Source of the DNA: Patagioenas fasciata
Lineage: Eukaryota; Chordata; Aves; Columbiformes; Columbidae
Assembly: GCF_037038585.1 (NCBI RefSeq)
Contig: NC_092521.1
Coordinates: 55,354,398 to 55,418,397 of the forward strand
DNA: 64,000 nucleotides
Direction of reading: 5' to 3'
This document shows, one piece after another, positions 48,301-59,271 of the stretch. Under the pieces are notes generated by a model. That model ran no database searches, was not told where the DNA came from, and was given only the letters and a program-made list of their open reading frames with translations. Made by a program: the position numbers and the translations under genes. The first letter of the stretch is position 1. Every line of letters begins with the position of its first letter.

Positions 48301-51300
48301 GGACTCTTATAGGTTGTAGAGGTCACAAGCAATACAGGTGTGAACTCCTACATCTCCGAGGTCTAGTAAGCTGATTTTTGTAGAAATCTTGGAGAACTGT
48401 AGCAAAGCAAAACAGAAACATGAAGCAATCCTCGAAGAGGATTCACTTCCTCAATTCAGGTGCATATCCTTATACTCTTTGGGAAGTTTAAAAGAAGCTG
48501 GAGAGCTAGCTTCAGGTGATACATTCAAATCTTGCAAAGAATAACTCAGAAGAATTTTGTATTTATGATTGTTTGAAACCTTAGAGTAACTTTCCTTGTA
48601 GGAAAGATACCAGTTTTCTGATCTAATATGATCTGTAGAACTTCAGTATTGCCTACTCTGTGTGGTCCAGCATCTTATGAGTGAAAGAGCATTTTACTGA
48701 GAATTGATTCAAGATTCAAGTAGTTGAACGTCTACTTTATTTCCATGTTCAACTTGCAGCCATTTTGTCTTAACTGTGTATTAGATTTGGTATCGATGAT
48801 CTTTCCTGTGAGTAGTCATACATCACAATCAAGATGTTACCGGAGAGGGAGTTGAATAGATGGAAGTATTCTATTTGTCTATTGTAAAGTGTGTTTCTGT
48901 AGTTACAAATTGTCATTGTAGTGCTTTGAATATTTCCATTTATAAATGAGGCAATACTGGAGCTGTAAACAATATTTCAGCTTCAAGTTCACCAATAAAG
49001 GGAAACAATATTGTACTGCTTGACTCTTCAGTTTGTGTAGCTGGGAATCTTTGATGTCCCTTTTTCTGTATTACTGGTTCTCCTGCAGGTATTTGGGCAC
49101 TGTAGCCCCAAGATGCTCTCATGCGCAGTTATTTAGTTACAGTGACTCTGCAATGCTTTTCAGAATTAAATTATCTTCCCCGAAGTGTCAACTTCATCTT
49201 TTTGTTTCTAAGCATATAATTTCTTTTGCGTCACTTGGTAAGGCAAGTGCGCAGATAATTTTTCTAGTGACCCACTTTGTTATCTCATCAATCTCTCAAC
49301 TGAATATTTTCAGTACTGACTCATCTTTCATTTAATTAAAAATAGATTTCTCTCACATTGTTGTGCAGAGAGAAATCACCATAGGATACCATCGTCTGAA
49401 ACTCTGTGTTCAAAACTAAATGTTGAGGTAGTGTTTGCTGTCTTCAGCCTGTATAATGCATTGTGCTGATTTGGCATCAGACCAGTTTTTAAATTCATTG
49501 GTGGAGATGTGATTTAACAGTCATTTTAAGGAAGTCTGTGGCCATTTTTATCGTTCAGTTGTGAATCACTAGGTAACCTTTTTCAGCCAAGTTTATACAT
49601 TTTTTTCCCCAAAATACTGATTTGGTAAGACTCATTTTTCTTTACCTTGGTGCCTCAAGTTAACTATTTATTACTGTATCATGTATTGCGTGTTGTTAAC
49701 TTGTTAACAGTTACCTGTTGTTGATTTTTCTTTTCAGAATATAGGGTGCTACACTTCCCCCTTCACAGCTTGCTACTGTTACTTGTTACTGTTCTCCCTT
49801 CTGGTTTTCAGACCCCTTTAAGATTTATTTTGTGGAGAGAAAACCCTTCTGTGTAGAAAACCTAGGCATGTTAACAGGAGGGTTGCTTTCATAGCTATTT
49901 GTTGCAATTCCCCTGGAAGTGATCTCTGGACTACTCAGGGATTCCAAGTGAATGTTGAAAACTGGGGCTTTGTGTATTCATGAGATTTTCCATGATTACT
50001 TAAAACTGTAAAGAGCTTGAAGAGCTCTTTGAACTTGTGGATTGCCTTTTCCTGCTGCTTTTTGATTTAGTCACATTTTCAGCTGTTACTGAGTGGTTGA
50101 AGAACATAAAGTTACCCAAGGATTTTGCCAGCATATGAAGAAGTTCTTTGACGATGGAAAGCTGGCTTTGCCATCTTTCAAGTTACTCCATCTGTTCCCT
50201 TGGATTTAGAAAACTGAAGTACTGCATGCTGTTCAGTAGTCTGTTGATGGAACAATTCTTAGGGATAAATTGCTATAGCATCCATACCTGGAAGAATCAT
50301 TTAGTTTGATCAGTTACGTTTTGGACCACAGTGAGACCAATGACTAAGGAAACCTGACTTTTAAACCTTTCCAAATGGGATTTTTTGAAAGCGTGTCAGG
50401 TACTGCAATTCCTTTATGTGCTTTATTTGTGAAATATATCTGATTGAGATTATTCACTATGCTGTATGTAATATTTAAGGGAAAAAAATAATAAATGAGA
50501 ACCATCCTGTAGCAAACACCTGCAACTTATAACTGGTATTTAAGGCCTGAATGTAATTAAATTTAGAAGTAATTGTTTTTCATAGATAGTAGTGAATTTG
50601 GAAAGGCCAAGTTAGTAATTACTATACTGTACTTAGTATTTTATAAATTAATGCACTTCAGTCCTACCATGAAGAATTTACTCTGTGTGAAGGGAAGTGT
50701 GTTGAACTATATATCCAATGAAGATTCAGAATTGTGGCAAATCTAATTGAATTGTTGAAAATTGCAGCGGTATTGGAGTCTACAGACTGAATTGATTTAG
50801 AATGTATGAGAAGGCTGTGCAGAGCATACAATGTGTTGTTCTAGCTAAGTCAGTATTTCTTCTATAGCTTTTTCACTCTAAAATACGTAAATATACAGAT
50901 ACCTGTTGATAGGACTCCATAAGTGTAATTTTTTTTTTTTTTTTTAAAAAATCTCTATCTGAAACTACTTCAACTTTTCTTTTAATTTTGTATAAAGATA
51001 GACTGAACTGGAATTCCCATTCTGTGGAAGACAAGTATATGTACACTTGAAACAATTTATCTCTGCAGTTCACTCTGAGTCTTTATCTTCTGGTAGGCCA
51101 AGTTGCCAGCGTACCCACATACACATATTTAAATATAATTTGTGTGGTCCTGTACTGCTGTCTGGAGTAAGGCAACTAATTGTCTCTGAAAAGAGACAAG
51201 GGAGTAATGTGGTAGTTTGTTTCAGCGTCCACACCGGACAGACAGTATGGTTGGAGGTAGGCTCTGTTGGTTGTGTATCCATCTCTCTGCATAAGTAGTT

Positions 51301-54300
51301 CCCCAACACTACTATAACAAACATTGTTTATTTAGGTGCTTTTGCAAACCCTTATATTATGCCCCTGCATATGCAGCTATATCCTATGAAAGTTCTAATC
51401 TCCTGGTCTGTGTTGTAGATATCATGTTATTTCAGTTCCTTTGAACTAAAGAAACCACACACAAAATAGTGATGCCAGGGTGACCTGGACAACCACTATG
51501 TGGTGTAAAAACATACAGTCTGCTCCTGGATGGCCTTGTACAACTTGGATAGATGAAGGTACTGTGCTTCTTTAATTAAAGCTTTCATTTAAAAGTATTT
51601 CAGTGATGTAGAAATAATGGAGGCTGTAAATACTGTCAGTGATATACATTTTTCACTGAGCTTGTCCACACTGCAAAATAATAACTTCAGAAACATGAGT
51701 GTCTATTCTTGACCAACAGAATTTTCAATTTTGGAAAGCTGGAAGTGCAGTAAAATGGCTGTCATTCAGAAAATCGTAACCTCTTGCATACTCTGCCTCT
51801 GGTACTTGTAGCACAAACTATGTTGTGTCAAAAATGTCTGTTTTTTTCTAAATCTGCATTTTGGAGCATGTTGAAACTTGAAAATGCAGAGAGAAAATAC
51901 ATAAGATAAAATGCAAGGAATAGGTATTATGAGTTTTATTTTAATATCTCGCTTAAAGCTGCTTTTTACAGGAAATTAGATTTTGTATCCCATCCCTCTG
52001 TCTTCGCTGGTAAAATGTGGTAGAGGTCCCAAACTTGCCATAGTATTTAAGTATGTACTTGGACTTTGGAGTACTTTTGGACAAATGTTAACTCTTAGAC
52101 TGGACTTATGGTTAAGAATGTTAAAACCTGAATAAAATGTGTTATGTAGATATTACATAACTAATCACAGTAACTCGTTTGTTGGTTTTAAGAGCTCAAT
52201 TTGAAAATCTTTTAAAGATGGATTAATATTATTAAAGCCCCAGGCAGCATTACCTCCTATAATAACTGTAGTTTGAATGAAGTATTTTAGTAGTTTTGCG
52301 CCCAGATTAGATTAATATACCTTTAGAAATCAGTTGAACTTGCCCCAGTGCTTGGATAGATGAAGGTACTGTGGCCTACCTAATGTAGTTGTTTGTTTGT
52401 TTTTGTGTGTGTTTTTTTGTTTTAGTTTTTTTTTTTTTTTTTTTCACCTGAGTGACTATTACAATGTGTGATGCAGTTCTTTTAATCTTTGCATTAACTT
52501 AATCATAAAATGTGTGTATTCCAGAGGAAAGTCCTGTGGTGTATACTTGTTTTGTTTTGTGTCTTACAGGAGCTGTTTGTTCTTACTTGTATATGAAATG
52601 TCTTTTAGCTGTAGTAATTACAGAAATAATATCATCAGCTACACCGGATCTTTCCTCTCAGTACCTGTTGCCGTAGTGTGTATCTGCTCTGTTTTCAACG
52701 CTACCTTTGCATTTTAACATTCAGTGTCTGTTCAGTGAGAAACGAATCTAAAGTGCATAGCACCTCTGTTAACAGTGATTAGCTGAAGAATCACAGATTT
52801 ATGCTTTATTTTTTCTTTTGAACAGTAATGCTTCAGCCTTTTGACTATGACCCAAATGAGAAGAGTAAACACAAGTTTATGGTACAAACAACCTATGCAC
52901 CACCAAATATTTCAGATATGGAGGCAGTGGTAAGTAAAAATGGGGTAAAATTACTCTTCTGTATTTTCTTTCCTTAAAAATTCAGGTTTAAGTGTAAATG
53001 AATCCTGGTTTGGAATTTGTTTTTTGAGAAGAACTTGATTTTTCTCTGAACAAGTATGACTTCCATAAGTGATTCTGGGTTTTTAAACAAAATACAAGCT
53101 CAAGTCTTCAAACTTGCCTAGTGAACTGGTTGAATGGAGATAGTGAGTCTAAGGTAAGGTCAGTTCACTGTTAAAATATGGCCATGTTTTATCTTACATG
53201 CAGCTAATCTGCAGGCGATAAACAGGTGGTATTTAAAGGAATCAAGAATATGTTTAAACAACAAGCCTGAAGCTGTTTGAAATGGGTACGTTTGGTCTAA
53301 AAAGTGTTTAAGTGAAATATTGAATGGGATTATAATGAATTAAAACATTTGGAAGATGATATATCTCTCTACAAGACCAAGTAGCTAAACATAGCACAAA
53401 TGATGGATTTATTTTGTTTTAATAGAACATGTGGTAGATTCAGTTCTTGGGGAGGATTGGTCTGATGAAAGATCCAGAAAGAAGAGATTTAGGTTTGTGC
53501 TTGTTAGTTCAGAAGTAAGGATACCTGTTTCTGACTTAACAAGCTGTCAGCAATGGGAAGGAAGCCTTTGGCTGTCAGAACACACCCTTTAGGGTGTACA
53601 TGCGCTCCCATAAGCATGTATATTAAGGTGGAAGGGAATGATACACAGGCTTTTGTCTCCAGAGGCTGTTTCAAGGAATGTCCAAGTTTAAACGGGTATA
53701 TTCAATCTTCACTCAAGACAAAGGAGGAGAGAGGAAAACAAAGGATAAAGATGAGGTTTTATGAATCACTGAAATCCACTAGACCTCTGCAGATTGAGAG
53801 TCTGTCCACTTATATGGAGGCAAAGACTACTGTGGCATTGTTCTTTGCTGGCATCAGTTAGATTTTGTTGTGCTTTTGAAACATGTAGCTAGAAAGTTAA
53901 CATCTACCTTCCTTGTTGGTCTGGTTTACTTTTTATTAATATGCTCTGATAGCTCTTGATTATCCATGGTTAGTGAAGCATAACTATTTGGTAAGGATAT
54001 AAAAATCTGCTTTATAAATACCTTTTAAATAACCGCTTTCTCAGTGTGTTCAATATAGAATACTTAGAAATGGATCTTGCAGAAAATTGTTAATTGTAGT
54101 TACTGTACAACTAATGCCACTGAAAAAAGAACAAAAAAAAAAAAGGAAGGATTATTCTAGTCTGTAAGACCTGCAATTCTAAGGTAACTTCAGAGGATCT
54201 ATTGTTGGAGGAAAACTTCAGATGAGTCTCTGAGCCTAGAGATTTAAGGCAAACACATGAAGTGTATGCTTTGAAAGTTGATTGTCAGTTGAGTGGAGAG

Positions 54301-57300
54301 ACTCCAGTTTATTTCACAATTATTGAAATATATTGAAAGCCATTAGATTAATTTACTTATTTATTTTAAATAAACAGCTTTGAAAAAATCTCTAGGCCCA
54401 TATTGTAATGTATGATGCGGTAAAAGAAGGTACTGGTTAAAAAATCTAAAATATGAAGAACTAAAGAAATTTACTCTGGAACTAAATATAGAGTCACTAA
54501 CAGATGTCTTTCAATCTTTTGTTTAAAATGGCTGCCTACAAGACAGGACATAAGAAGTGCATTTACCAAAGAGTGATAGAGCAAGAACTTTGTTCTTAAA
54601 CAGACTCAGAATATACTTTTTCCTGATGGTGTGTTAAAGGAACTGCTGTATTGTTCCCTCCCTATCCCCTACAAACCTCTGGATCCATCCTTGCATTCAG
54701 TTTACTCATTTCCATTTCCAGACTTTAATTTTACCATTTCTAGCTTTCATTACTTTGCACTAGTCAAAGTGAACAAAAAAACATTGTTCAGAAGTAAGTT
54801 TTAAAGTTGCAACTAAGGTGAGGACAGTATTCAGCTATATAGGAGGCAAGCACTAAGAGGAAGCTTATGAACTGTTCAGATATTTGCATGTGTCTGGCAT
54901 GTTATGTAACTGTATTAATTGTTGTTTTAGTGGAAAGAAGCAAAACCTGATGAGTTAATGGACTCCAAATTGAGATGTGTGTTTGAAATGCCCAATGAAA
55001 ATGATAAACTGGTAAGTAAGGTAAGAGTAAGAAACTATCCTACACTGACACGTAGGATCTCATAGATTTTTTTTTTTTTTTTTTAATCTATTTGATGTGT
55101 TGATTAAATGGATTGTAGGAATTTGTACTAAATCAAACAGACATAGAATCATAGAACAGCCCAGGTTGAAAGGGACCTTCAAATACCATCTGGTCCAGCC
55201 TTTTGTCAGAAGGGGAGCACTCTGTCCAGTCACATCTTAAAAACCTCCAACAACAGAGACTAGTGCCAAAAATTATTATCCTTTGTTATTTTTATTATTG
55301 ATTTGCTTTAGCATTTTATTGCTGTCAGATTAAAAAAAGAGAATCTTCAATACTGCATACAGTGAAAAGTGAATAGCATCTTATGCTTTTTAAAGTATTA
55401 AATGCTTTTCAGTTTTAAAAATTTTATTTCTAATTCAGCTGAGTTAGAAAAGGAAGTACTGATTAGAAATTAATTAATACTTTGGGAGTCCTAAATGCAT
55501 TTTTAAGGTAATGGTAAAGACAAATAAACAAGAAAGACAAAAAAAATCCCATTACCTCTTTCAGGCCTTTGCCTTCAGTATAATGTTGTGTGGGTTTTTT
55601 TGTAGGTTGTTTTTTGTTTGTTTGTTTTTTGTTTTGTTTGGTTTTGTGTTTTTTGGGGTTTGGTGTGGCGGTTTTTTGGGGTTTTTGGGTGGTGTGTGTG
55701 TGGTTTTTTTTTTTGTGAAGGATAATTTATGAGATGCAGCTTCTTATTCACATGTAAGCTGCCTAAGTATGTGTTAAATGCTGAAACTGTAAAGGTTTTA
55801 TTATCAAGGCACTTATTTGGCTTCTTTCTGTGATTTTTTTTTTTTACCTTCTTGTTAAATTACCTCTTAGATATTAGAAAAATTATACTTGTTTTAAATT
55901 TTAAAAGATGTATAATATAGTGAGAGAAATGTAGTGGATTATACTAAACTACCTCCTTTTGTACTTTCTTTGACATCTTCCTAGTATTGACTGTACATAA
56001 CATTTGTATTTTTCTGAGTAGCAGCCTAGGGTAGCAAAACCCCGCTTTAGCAGTTGATTTAGTCAGTGCCTTAAACCTGGCAACGAGAAATCTGCCAAAT
56101 CCTGAGGGTAAGCCTCACTTGCTACCTCAAGATATGAGGTAGCACCAGGATACAAATATTTCGCTCCAGTGAGCAACAACTTCTTTCAGATGCCTACCAG
56201 TCAGTGGGGTCAACAGCAGAAGGAGGTTTCCTCCAGGGAGATAAGTCTGCAGTGAAATTCCAGTGCTACTAAAAGAATTCAGTTCAGCTAGCAAACCAAT
56301 TAAGAAAACCCAAACAGATCCCCATCTGCTTACTCACGATATATATATCTTGATCTTTTTAAATCCAGTTAGGAGTACCTGTGTGGAGTAGCAGGATCTG
56401 TCTCTTAGGCTGTCTATGGCTGCATTGCAAAAAATATAAAATGCTGTAGATTAGAACTGCTACTTGCATAAGAGTTAAAGAAATCTTGCATCTTTTTTTT
56501 AGTTGCTTTGTTTTTACATAGATGTATTTACCTTTTAATAGATTTTCTGTTAAATGTAGTACTTACCTTGGACTACTTTGGTTATGAAAGATACATTATG
56601 GTGGTGGTCTAAATGACATGGTTTGTTCAGCCTGAAGAAGAGACTGAGGGGAGAGCTCATGCAGTTACAGCTTCCTCACAAAGGGAGAAGGAGGGGCAGG
56701 TGCCAATCTCTTCTCTCTGGTGACCAGTGACAGAACCCAAGGGAATGGCAGGAAGATGTGCCAGGGGAGGTTTAGGTTGGACATTAGGAAAAGGTTTTTC
56801 ACCCAGAGGGTGGTGGAGCACTGGAACAGGCTCCCCAGGGAGGTGTCACGGCCCCAAGCCTGACGGTGTTCAAGAAGAGACTGGACAGACAAATGGTGTG
56901 AACTGTGGGGTTGTCATGTGAAGGGGCTGGAGATGGACTCGCTGTTCCTTGTGGGTCCCTTCCAACTCAGGACATTCTGTGATCCTATGACATAGCTGCA
57001 TAGCTAGGCAAGTATGAATATAGAAGTCTGAATCTTCATATTGAGCTGTTTCTGAGTGTATATCGATATGAATGCTGTGTTTTTGCAAATGATAACCTGG
57101 GCTATACAGTTGAATCCATTGTATTATAAATGTCTACTGAAGATCATTATGTATTTTGAGCAGAGCTGTGGGAACTGGATTTTTAATTTTATTTTTGACT
57201 TTGATACAGCTTTTTATGTGACTTCTCATTTGTATTCAAAATTTATAATGCTGTGAGACTGAAATTCCATGTTTGTGCAGTCACTTATTTTCCTTCAGTA

Positions 57301-59001
57301 AGAGGAACTGTAAGTGCAAAATATTTTTACCATACATACTTCATATTGGTTGGTGACACAACCTGTTTTCTTTTTACTTTGTTTTATTTCTTACCATTGT
57401 AGGATTAATTTCTTCCTCTTATTTTTTACCCTCAAGCTCAAATGCTGTTTATGGTATTTTATGCCATCTTTTGGATGCCTGCTGGATCAGTGTTAAGCAA
57501 CTCAAGTATTAATTTTTGTCTCAGTAGCATGTAGTACCAAATGTAAACAGTGCAATCTTCTCTTCTTAATATTTGAGCTAATCAGAATTGAACTGATAAT
57601 GGACGTCTTTGTTCAGATTACTGTAAATATAAGCTTCATTGAACTAGATTAGTAACTGGATTGTTTCAGTTTTAAGCTGTGGATAATTTTTCTCTAGGTA
57701 AGTAAAATTCTCAAGTCATTCTTGATATTTGTAGAATGATATCGATGCAAGCAAACCTGCCCCAGTACTGAATACATCTAAGCAGGATGGACCGATACCA
57801 AAACCACATAGTGTTTCACTTAATGATACTGAAACAAGGAAGCTAGTGGAGGAGTGCAAAAGACTTCAAGCAGAGGTTATGAAGCTGACGGATGAAAATC
57901 GGCACCTGAGAGTAAGTTCTGCTTCCATGTTTATATTGAAGTGACTTCACTCTTCTTGATTGAAAGGTCTGGTTTGTAATTAGGCCAATAGATATGTATT
58001 CCAGAAAGTAGGTACAACTCTTAACATGTCAGGATTGATTTCTGATATGATTTTATGGTCCTGTGTATACTGTATATTTTAAACTCCTTAGTGATTGAGA
58101 TATTGTGATTGTCTTGGATGAGATCCTGAAGCTACGTAATTTTCATCTTAACTGAAATGGTGCAATTTAAGGTGGTCTTAGTTATTTTAAGTCTCAATTG
58201 GAGATATGGAATTAGTAGCTTTTAATAGAGGTGCATTATTATTCATTCTTAAGAATGAGTAAATGAGATCCAAAGCAGTAACATTCTGTATCACAAATTG
58301 TTAGTGAACAAAAAAAATTACCTTTTATGTAAAGGTGTCATTTCAGTAACCTATAACTAGTCAATATGTGCCTTTATGTTACTTTCTGTATGTTTGCTTT
58401 TGGTTATCTGACAGTTTCATTGACCATGGTAGCCCTATAAAGAGCCATGGAATAATGATGTCTCCACACCTGTATTTCTGGTGACATTGGAACATCCGGA
58501 GAAACACAACACAAAGGAGATGTTTCTTCTTAACAACAAGGAATTACTGGTATTTAATTCTGACACATAGTTAGTAAAAGTTGGATTCTTTGTTGTGCCC
58601 AGCAAGAATTTCAGAATCTTTCTTAAACAGAGCATGGAGAGAAACTAGTGGATTACTTGTCCTTATTTGAAATGTTATGGTTTGCTATGTTCATATTTTG
58701 GATTTTGTTGTGGTGTAATGTTATTTTTTTTTAAACTTTATTTGAATGTTCACCAGTAAATGTGGCCTTTGAGTTCAGTTTTTACAATTATAAAGAACAT
58801 GTGTCCATAATCTTTTTCCATCTGTGTTTTTCCACTCCTCAGGATGAAGGCTTGAGGCTCAGGAAGGTAGCGCACTCGGATAAATCTGGATCACCCACAG
58901 CTTTGGCCCTCAGAGATAATGGCTCTAATTCTCTTCCTTCACTTCTTGTTGTAATTGCAGCCATTTTCATTGGATTCTTTCTAGGGAAGTTCATCTTGTA
59001 G
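30284..59001 (+). CDS. VAPA: VAPA gene span: VAMP-associated protein A (six coding exons)
   Basis: VAPA is a tail-anchored ER protein that recruits FFAT-motif proteins (OSBP/ORP and CERT types) to membrane contact sites. The six exons join in frame (750 bases with stop) to 249 residues, equal to the human length. The MSP domain spans about residues 13-130. It contains the VAP signature [16 protein letters not shown] (48-63), whose Pro55 aligns with VAPB Pro56, and HKFM (92-95), whose Lys and Met align with known FFAT-binding residues. A linker follows, then a heptad-like coiled coil (about 169-206) and a C-terminal anchor [19 protein letters not shown] (231-249). The start ATG (GAGATGG) has purine at -3 and G at +4. 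VAPB is excluded by the N-terminus [19 protein letters not shown] did not find the extra exon of the mammalian long isoform in intron 4. Confidence 0.97.
30360..36651 (+). other. VAPA: VAPA intron 1, first part
   Basis: The first about 790 bases are CpG island, including a YY1-type motif (GCCGCCATCTTG, 30565-30576). After that the sequence is AT-rich and unique, with a T run of about 23 bases near 31868 and others near 32871 and 33472. No exon or repeat is recognised. Confidence 0.65.
36652..37045 (-). mobile_element. CR1 LINE with internal deletion
   Basis: A minus-strand CR1. Positions 36652-36835 are the 3' end (plus CACAGAATCATAGGACAG, TTGGAAGGGACCTTAAAG, CATCCAGCATGGCCTTGAG). Right after TGTCTTAC the sequence jumps to the RT region: the minus-strand translation of about 36840-37045 gives [18 protein letters not shown] and DKGRAMDV. 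The roughly 1 kb normally between them is missing, so this is one copy with an internal deletion or two abutting fragments. Confidence 0.8.
37174..37262 (-). mobile_element. CR1 LINE 3'-end fragment
   Basis: The plus strand reads AATCATAGAATACCGTGTTGG, then AAGGGATCTCATGGGCCATC and TGGTCCAAACTTTCG, the CR1 3' terminus on the minus strand. It is about 90 bases long and lies about 130 bases from the previous CR1. Confidence 0.75.
37275..37990 (+). mobile_element. Ancient CR1-like LINE remnant
   Basis: Plus-strand CR1 likeness is heavily decayed. TATCTTCATTAATGACCTTA resembles the RT IFINDL segment, and GAAGATTGAAAGGGGATCTG then ATTGCTATCTATAAATATGT is the classic old CR1 ORF2 C-terminal text. 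Many indels are present, so it is old. The limits are approximate. Confidence 0.6.
37991..41073 (+). other. VAPA: VAPA intron 1, middle part
   Basis: AT-rich unique intronic sequence. A 118-codon plus frame (39865-40221) has no domain likeness or splice context and is ignored. Nothing else is recognised. Confidence 0.6.
41074..41960 (+). mobile_element. CR1 LINE with internal deletion
   Basis: A plus-strand CR1. The RT start ([23 protein letters not shown]) passes abruptly at about 41178 to text far downstream in ORF2 ([20 protein letters not shown]). It then runs through [19 protein letters not shown] to the 3' end, where TTCTGTGATTGCTATG marks the terminus. The deleted block includes the catalytic FADD region. 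The frame is broken near 41300, 41540 and later, so it is a dead copy. Confidence 0.88.
41961..47055 (+). other. VAPA: VAPA intron 1, last part
   Basis: AT-rich intron with long T runs (about 44851-44872 and 46028-46045) and a short (GTT)n run near 44637. No gene or mobile element is recognised. It ends in the acceptor CCTCCTTTTTTCAG (AG at 47054-47055). Confidence 0.65.
47056..47208 (+). CDS. VAPA: VAPA exon 2
   Basis: Completes Gly26 and encodes residues 27-76 plus the first base of Val77. It carries the core of the MSP beta-sandwich, with [15 protein letters not shown], the VAP signature [16 protein letters not shown] and SGIIDPGSS. The donor is GTAAAA at 47209. Near-identity to mammalian VAPA over the whole exon makes the call certain. 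Confidence 0.97.
47891..47930 (+). repeat. G-rich 20-bp tandem duplication, G-quadruplex motif
   Basis: Two 20-base units starting GTGTGGTTGGGGTGGGT abut. Positions 47899-47926 fit the four-G-run pattern, with G runs of 3-4 and loops of 1, 1 and 7 bases plus a fifth run, on the sense strand of VAPA intron 2. Confidence 0.8.
48196..48291 (+). other. Nested inverted repeat / structured hairpin in VAPA intron 2
   Basis: There are two exact 11-bp stems. The outer arms are AAAGGGGATTC (48196-48206) and GAATCCCCTTT (48281-48291). The inner arms are AAGGCGAGAAA (48225-48235) and TTTCTCGCCTT (48260-48270). The inner stem can extend by five pairs, one of them G-T, after a 2-base bulge (48236-48240 with 48253-48257), leaving a 12-base loop. 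The stems are separated by an internal loop of 18 and 10 bases. The layout could be an RNA hairpin or a small palindromic element; I do not recognise it. Confidence 0.7.
52826..52929 (+). CDS. VAPA: VAPA exon 3
   Basis: Completes Val77 and encodes residues 78-111. It includes [20 protein letters not shown], the MSP region with the Lys93/Met95 pair that aligns with FFAT-binding residues of mammalian VAPs, then [10 protein letters not shown]. The acceptor is AACAG at 52825 and the donor GTAAGT at 52930. It ends in phase 0. Confidence 0.97.
52930..54930 (+). other. VAPA: VAPA intron 3
   Basis: A 2.0-kb AT-rich intron. A 102-codon plus frame (53553-53861) looks like chance. No repeat is recognised beyond an A-rich run near 54122. 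The acceptor is TTGTTGTTTTAG. Confidence 0.7.
54931..55011 (+). CDS. VAPA: VAPA exon 4
   Basis: Encodes residues 112-138 ([16 protein letters not shown] to NENDKL), the last strand of the MSP domain. Both junctions are in phase 0. The donor GTAAGTAAG at 55012 is followed directly by a second donor-like GTAAGAG at 55021. Use of the second site would add three in-frame codons (Val-Ser-Lys). Confidence 0.97.
55142..55262 (-). mobile_element. CR1 LINE 3'-end fragment
   Basis: The plus strand reads CATAGAATCATAGAACAGCC, then AGGTTGAAAGGGACCTTCAA, then ATACCATCTGGTCCAGCC and CTTAAAAACCTCCAACA. This is the last about 120 bases of a CR1 on the minus strand, antisense to VAPA. Confidence 0.88.
55583..55715 (+). 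repeat. GT/T-rich low-complexity tract
   Basis: About 130 bases made almost only of T and G (TTTGTTTG repeats, then TTTTTTGGGG blocks and a short GTGTGTGTG) on the sense strand of VAPA intron 4. The 73-codon frame over it is a compositional artefact. Confidence 0.8.
56621..56990 (+). mobile_element. CR1 LINE 3' fragment
   Basis: A plus-strand CR1. It reads GTTTGTTCAGCCTGAAGAAG, then GAGGTTTAGGTTGGACATTA, then AACAGGCTCCCCAGGGAGGT, and GGGTCCCTTCCAACTCAGG. It ends in ATTCTGTGATCCTATGAC, the 3' terminal repeat. It lies in VAPA intron 4, in sense orientation. Confidence 0.93.
57735..57911 (+). CDS. VAPA: VAPA exon 5
   Basis: Encodes residues 139-197. The first part is a flexible linker (DASKPAP, then [16 protein letters not shown]). 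The second part starts the coiled coil ([17 protein letters not shown] to ENRHLR), which mediates VAP dimerisation. The linker has one residue more than human VAPA, offsetting the one fewer at the N-terminus. The donor is GTAAGT at 57912; phase 0 on both sides. Confidence 0.96.
57912..58842 (+). other. VAPA: VAPA intron 5
   Basis: A 931-base AT-rich intron with no repeat or exon recognised. The acceptor is TTTTTCCACTCCTCAG (AG at 58841-58842). Confidence 0.75.
58843..59001 (+). CDS. VAPA: VAPA exon 6 (terminal coding exon)
   Basis: Encodes residues 198-249 and the TAG stop (58999-59001). It completes the coiled coil ([14 protein letters not shown]). A polar stretch follows, more diverged from human than the rest. 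The exon ends with the tail anchor [19 protein letters not shown], which inserts post-translationally into the ER membrane and contains the GxxxG-like IGFFLG run. Confidence 0.97.
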   Translation, partial: DEGLRLRKVAHSDKSGSPTALALRDNGSNSLPSLLVVIAAIFIGFFLGKFIL

Positions 59002-59271
59002 AAAGAATGGGTGAGAGAAGCATGCAAAATGCAGCTTCCTTTTTTTTTTTCCTTGCCAGAAAAAGATTTGTTTACCTACCACTTCATTGGTAGTATGGCC
59101 TAAGTGGCCATTTTTGTGTACAGCGTCATAACAGGCTTTGCCTTTAATGATCTCGCACGGTTAGAAAACACAACCTAAAAAGACAAACTGTTCGGCTACT
59201 GGACAAAATTGTACATTAAGTCATCAATAGCAGGTGTCAGTTGCACAGTCAGTCCTTTATGAAAATTCATA

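Larger units (their letters stand above)
47209..52825 (+). other. VAPA: VAPA intron 2
   Basis: A 5.6-kb AT-rich intron. It holds a G-rich tandem repeat (47891-47930), a nested hairpin (48196-48291), a 23-base direct repeat (51544 and 52351) and T runs near 50931 and 52425. No CR1 is recognised. It ends in the acceptor TTTTTTCTTTTGAACAG. Confidence 0.65.
55012..57734 (+). other. VAPA: VAPA intron 4
   Basis: A 2.7-kb intron containing two CR1 pieces in opposite orientation and a GT/T-rich tract. The mammalian long VAPA isoform has an additional in-frame exon at this position; I could not recognise one here. The acceptor is CTTGATATTTGTAG (AG at 57733-57734). Confidence 0.65.
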
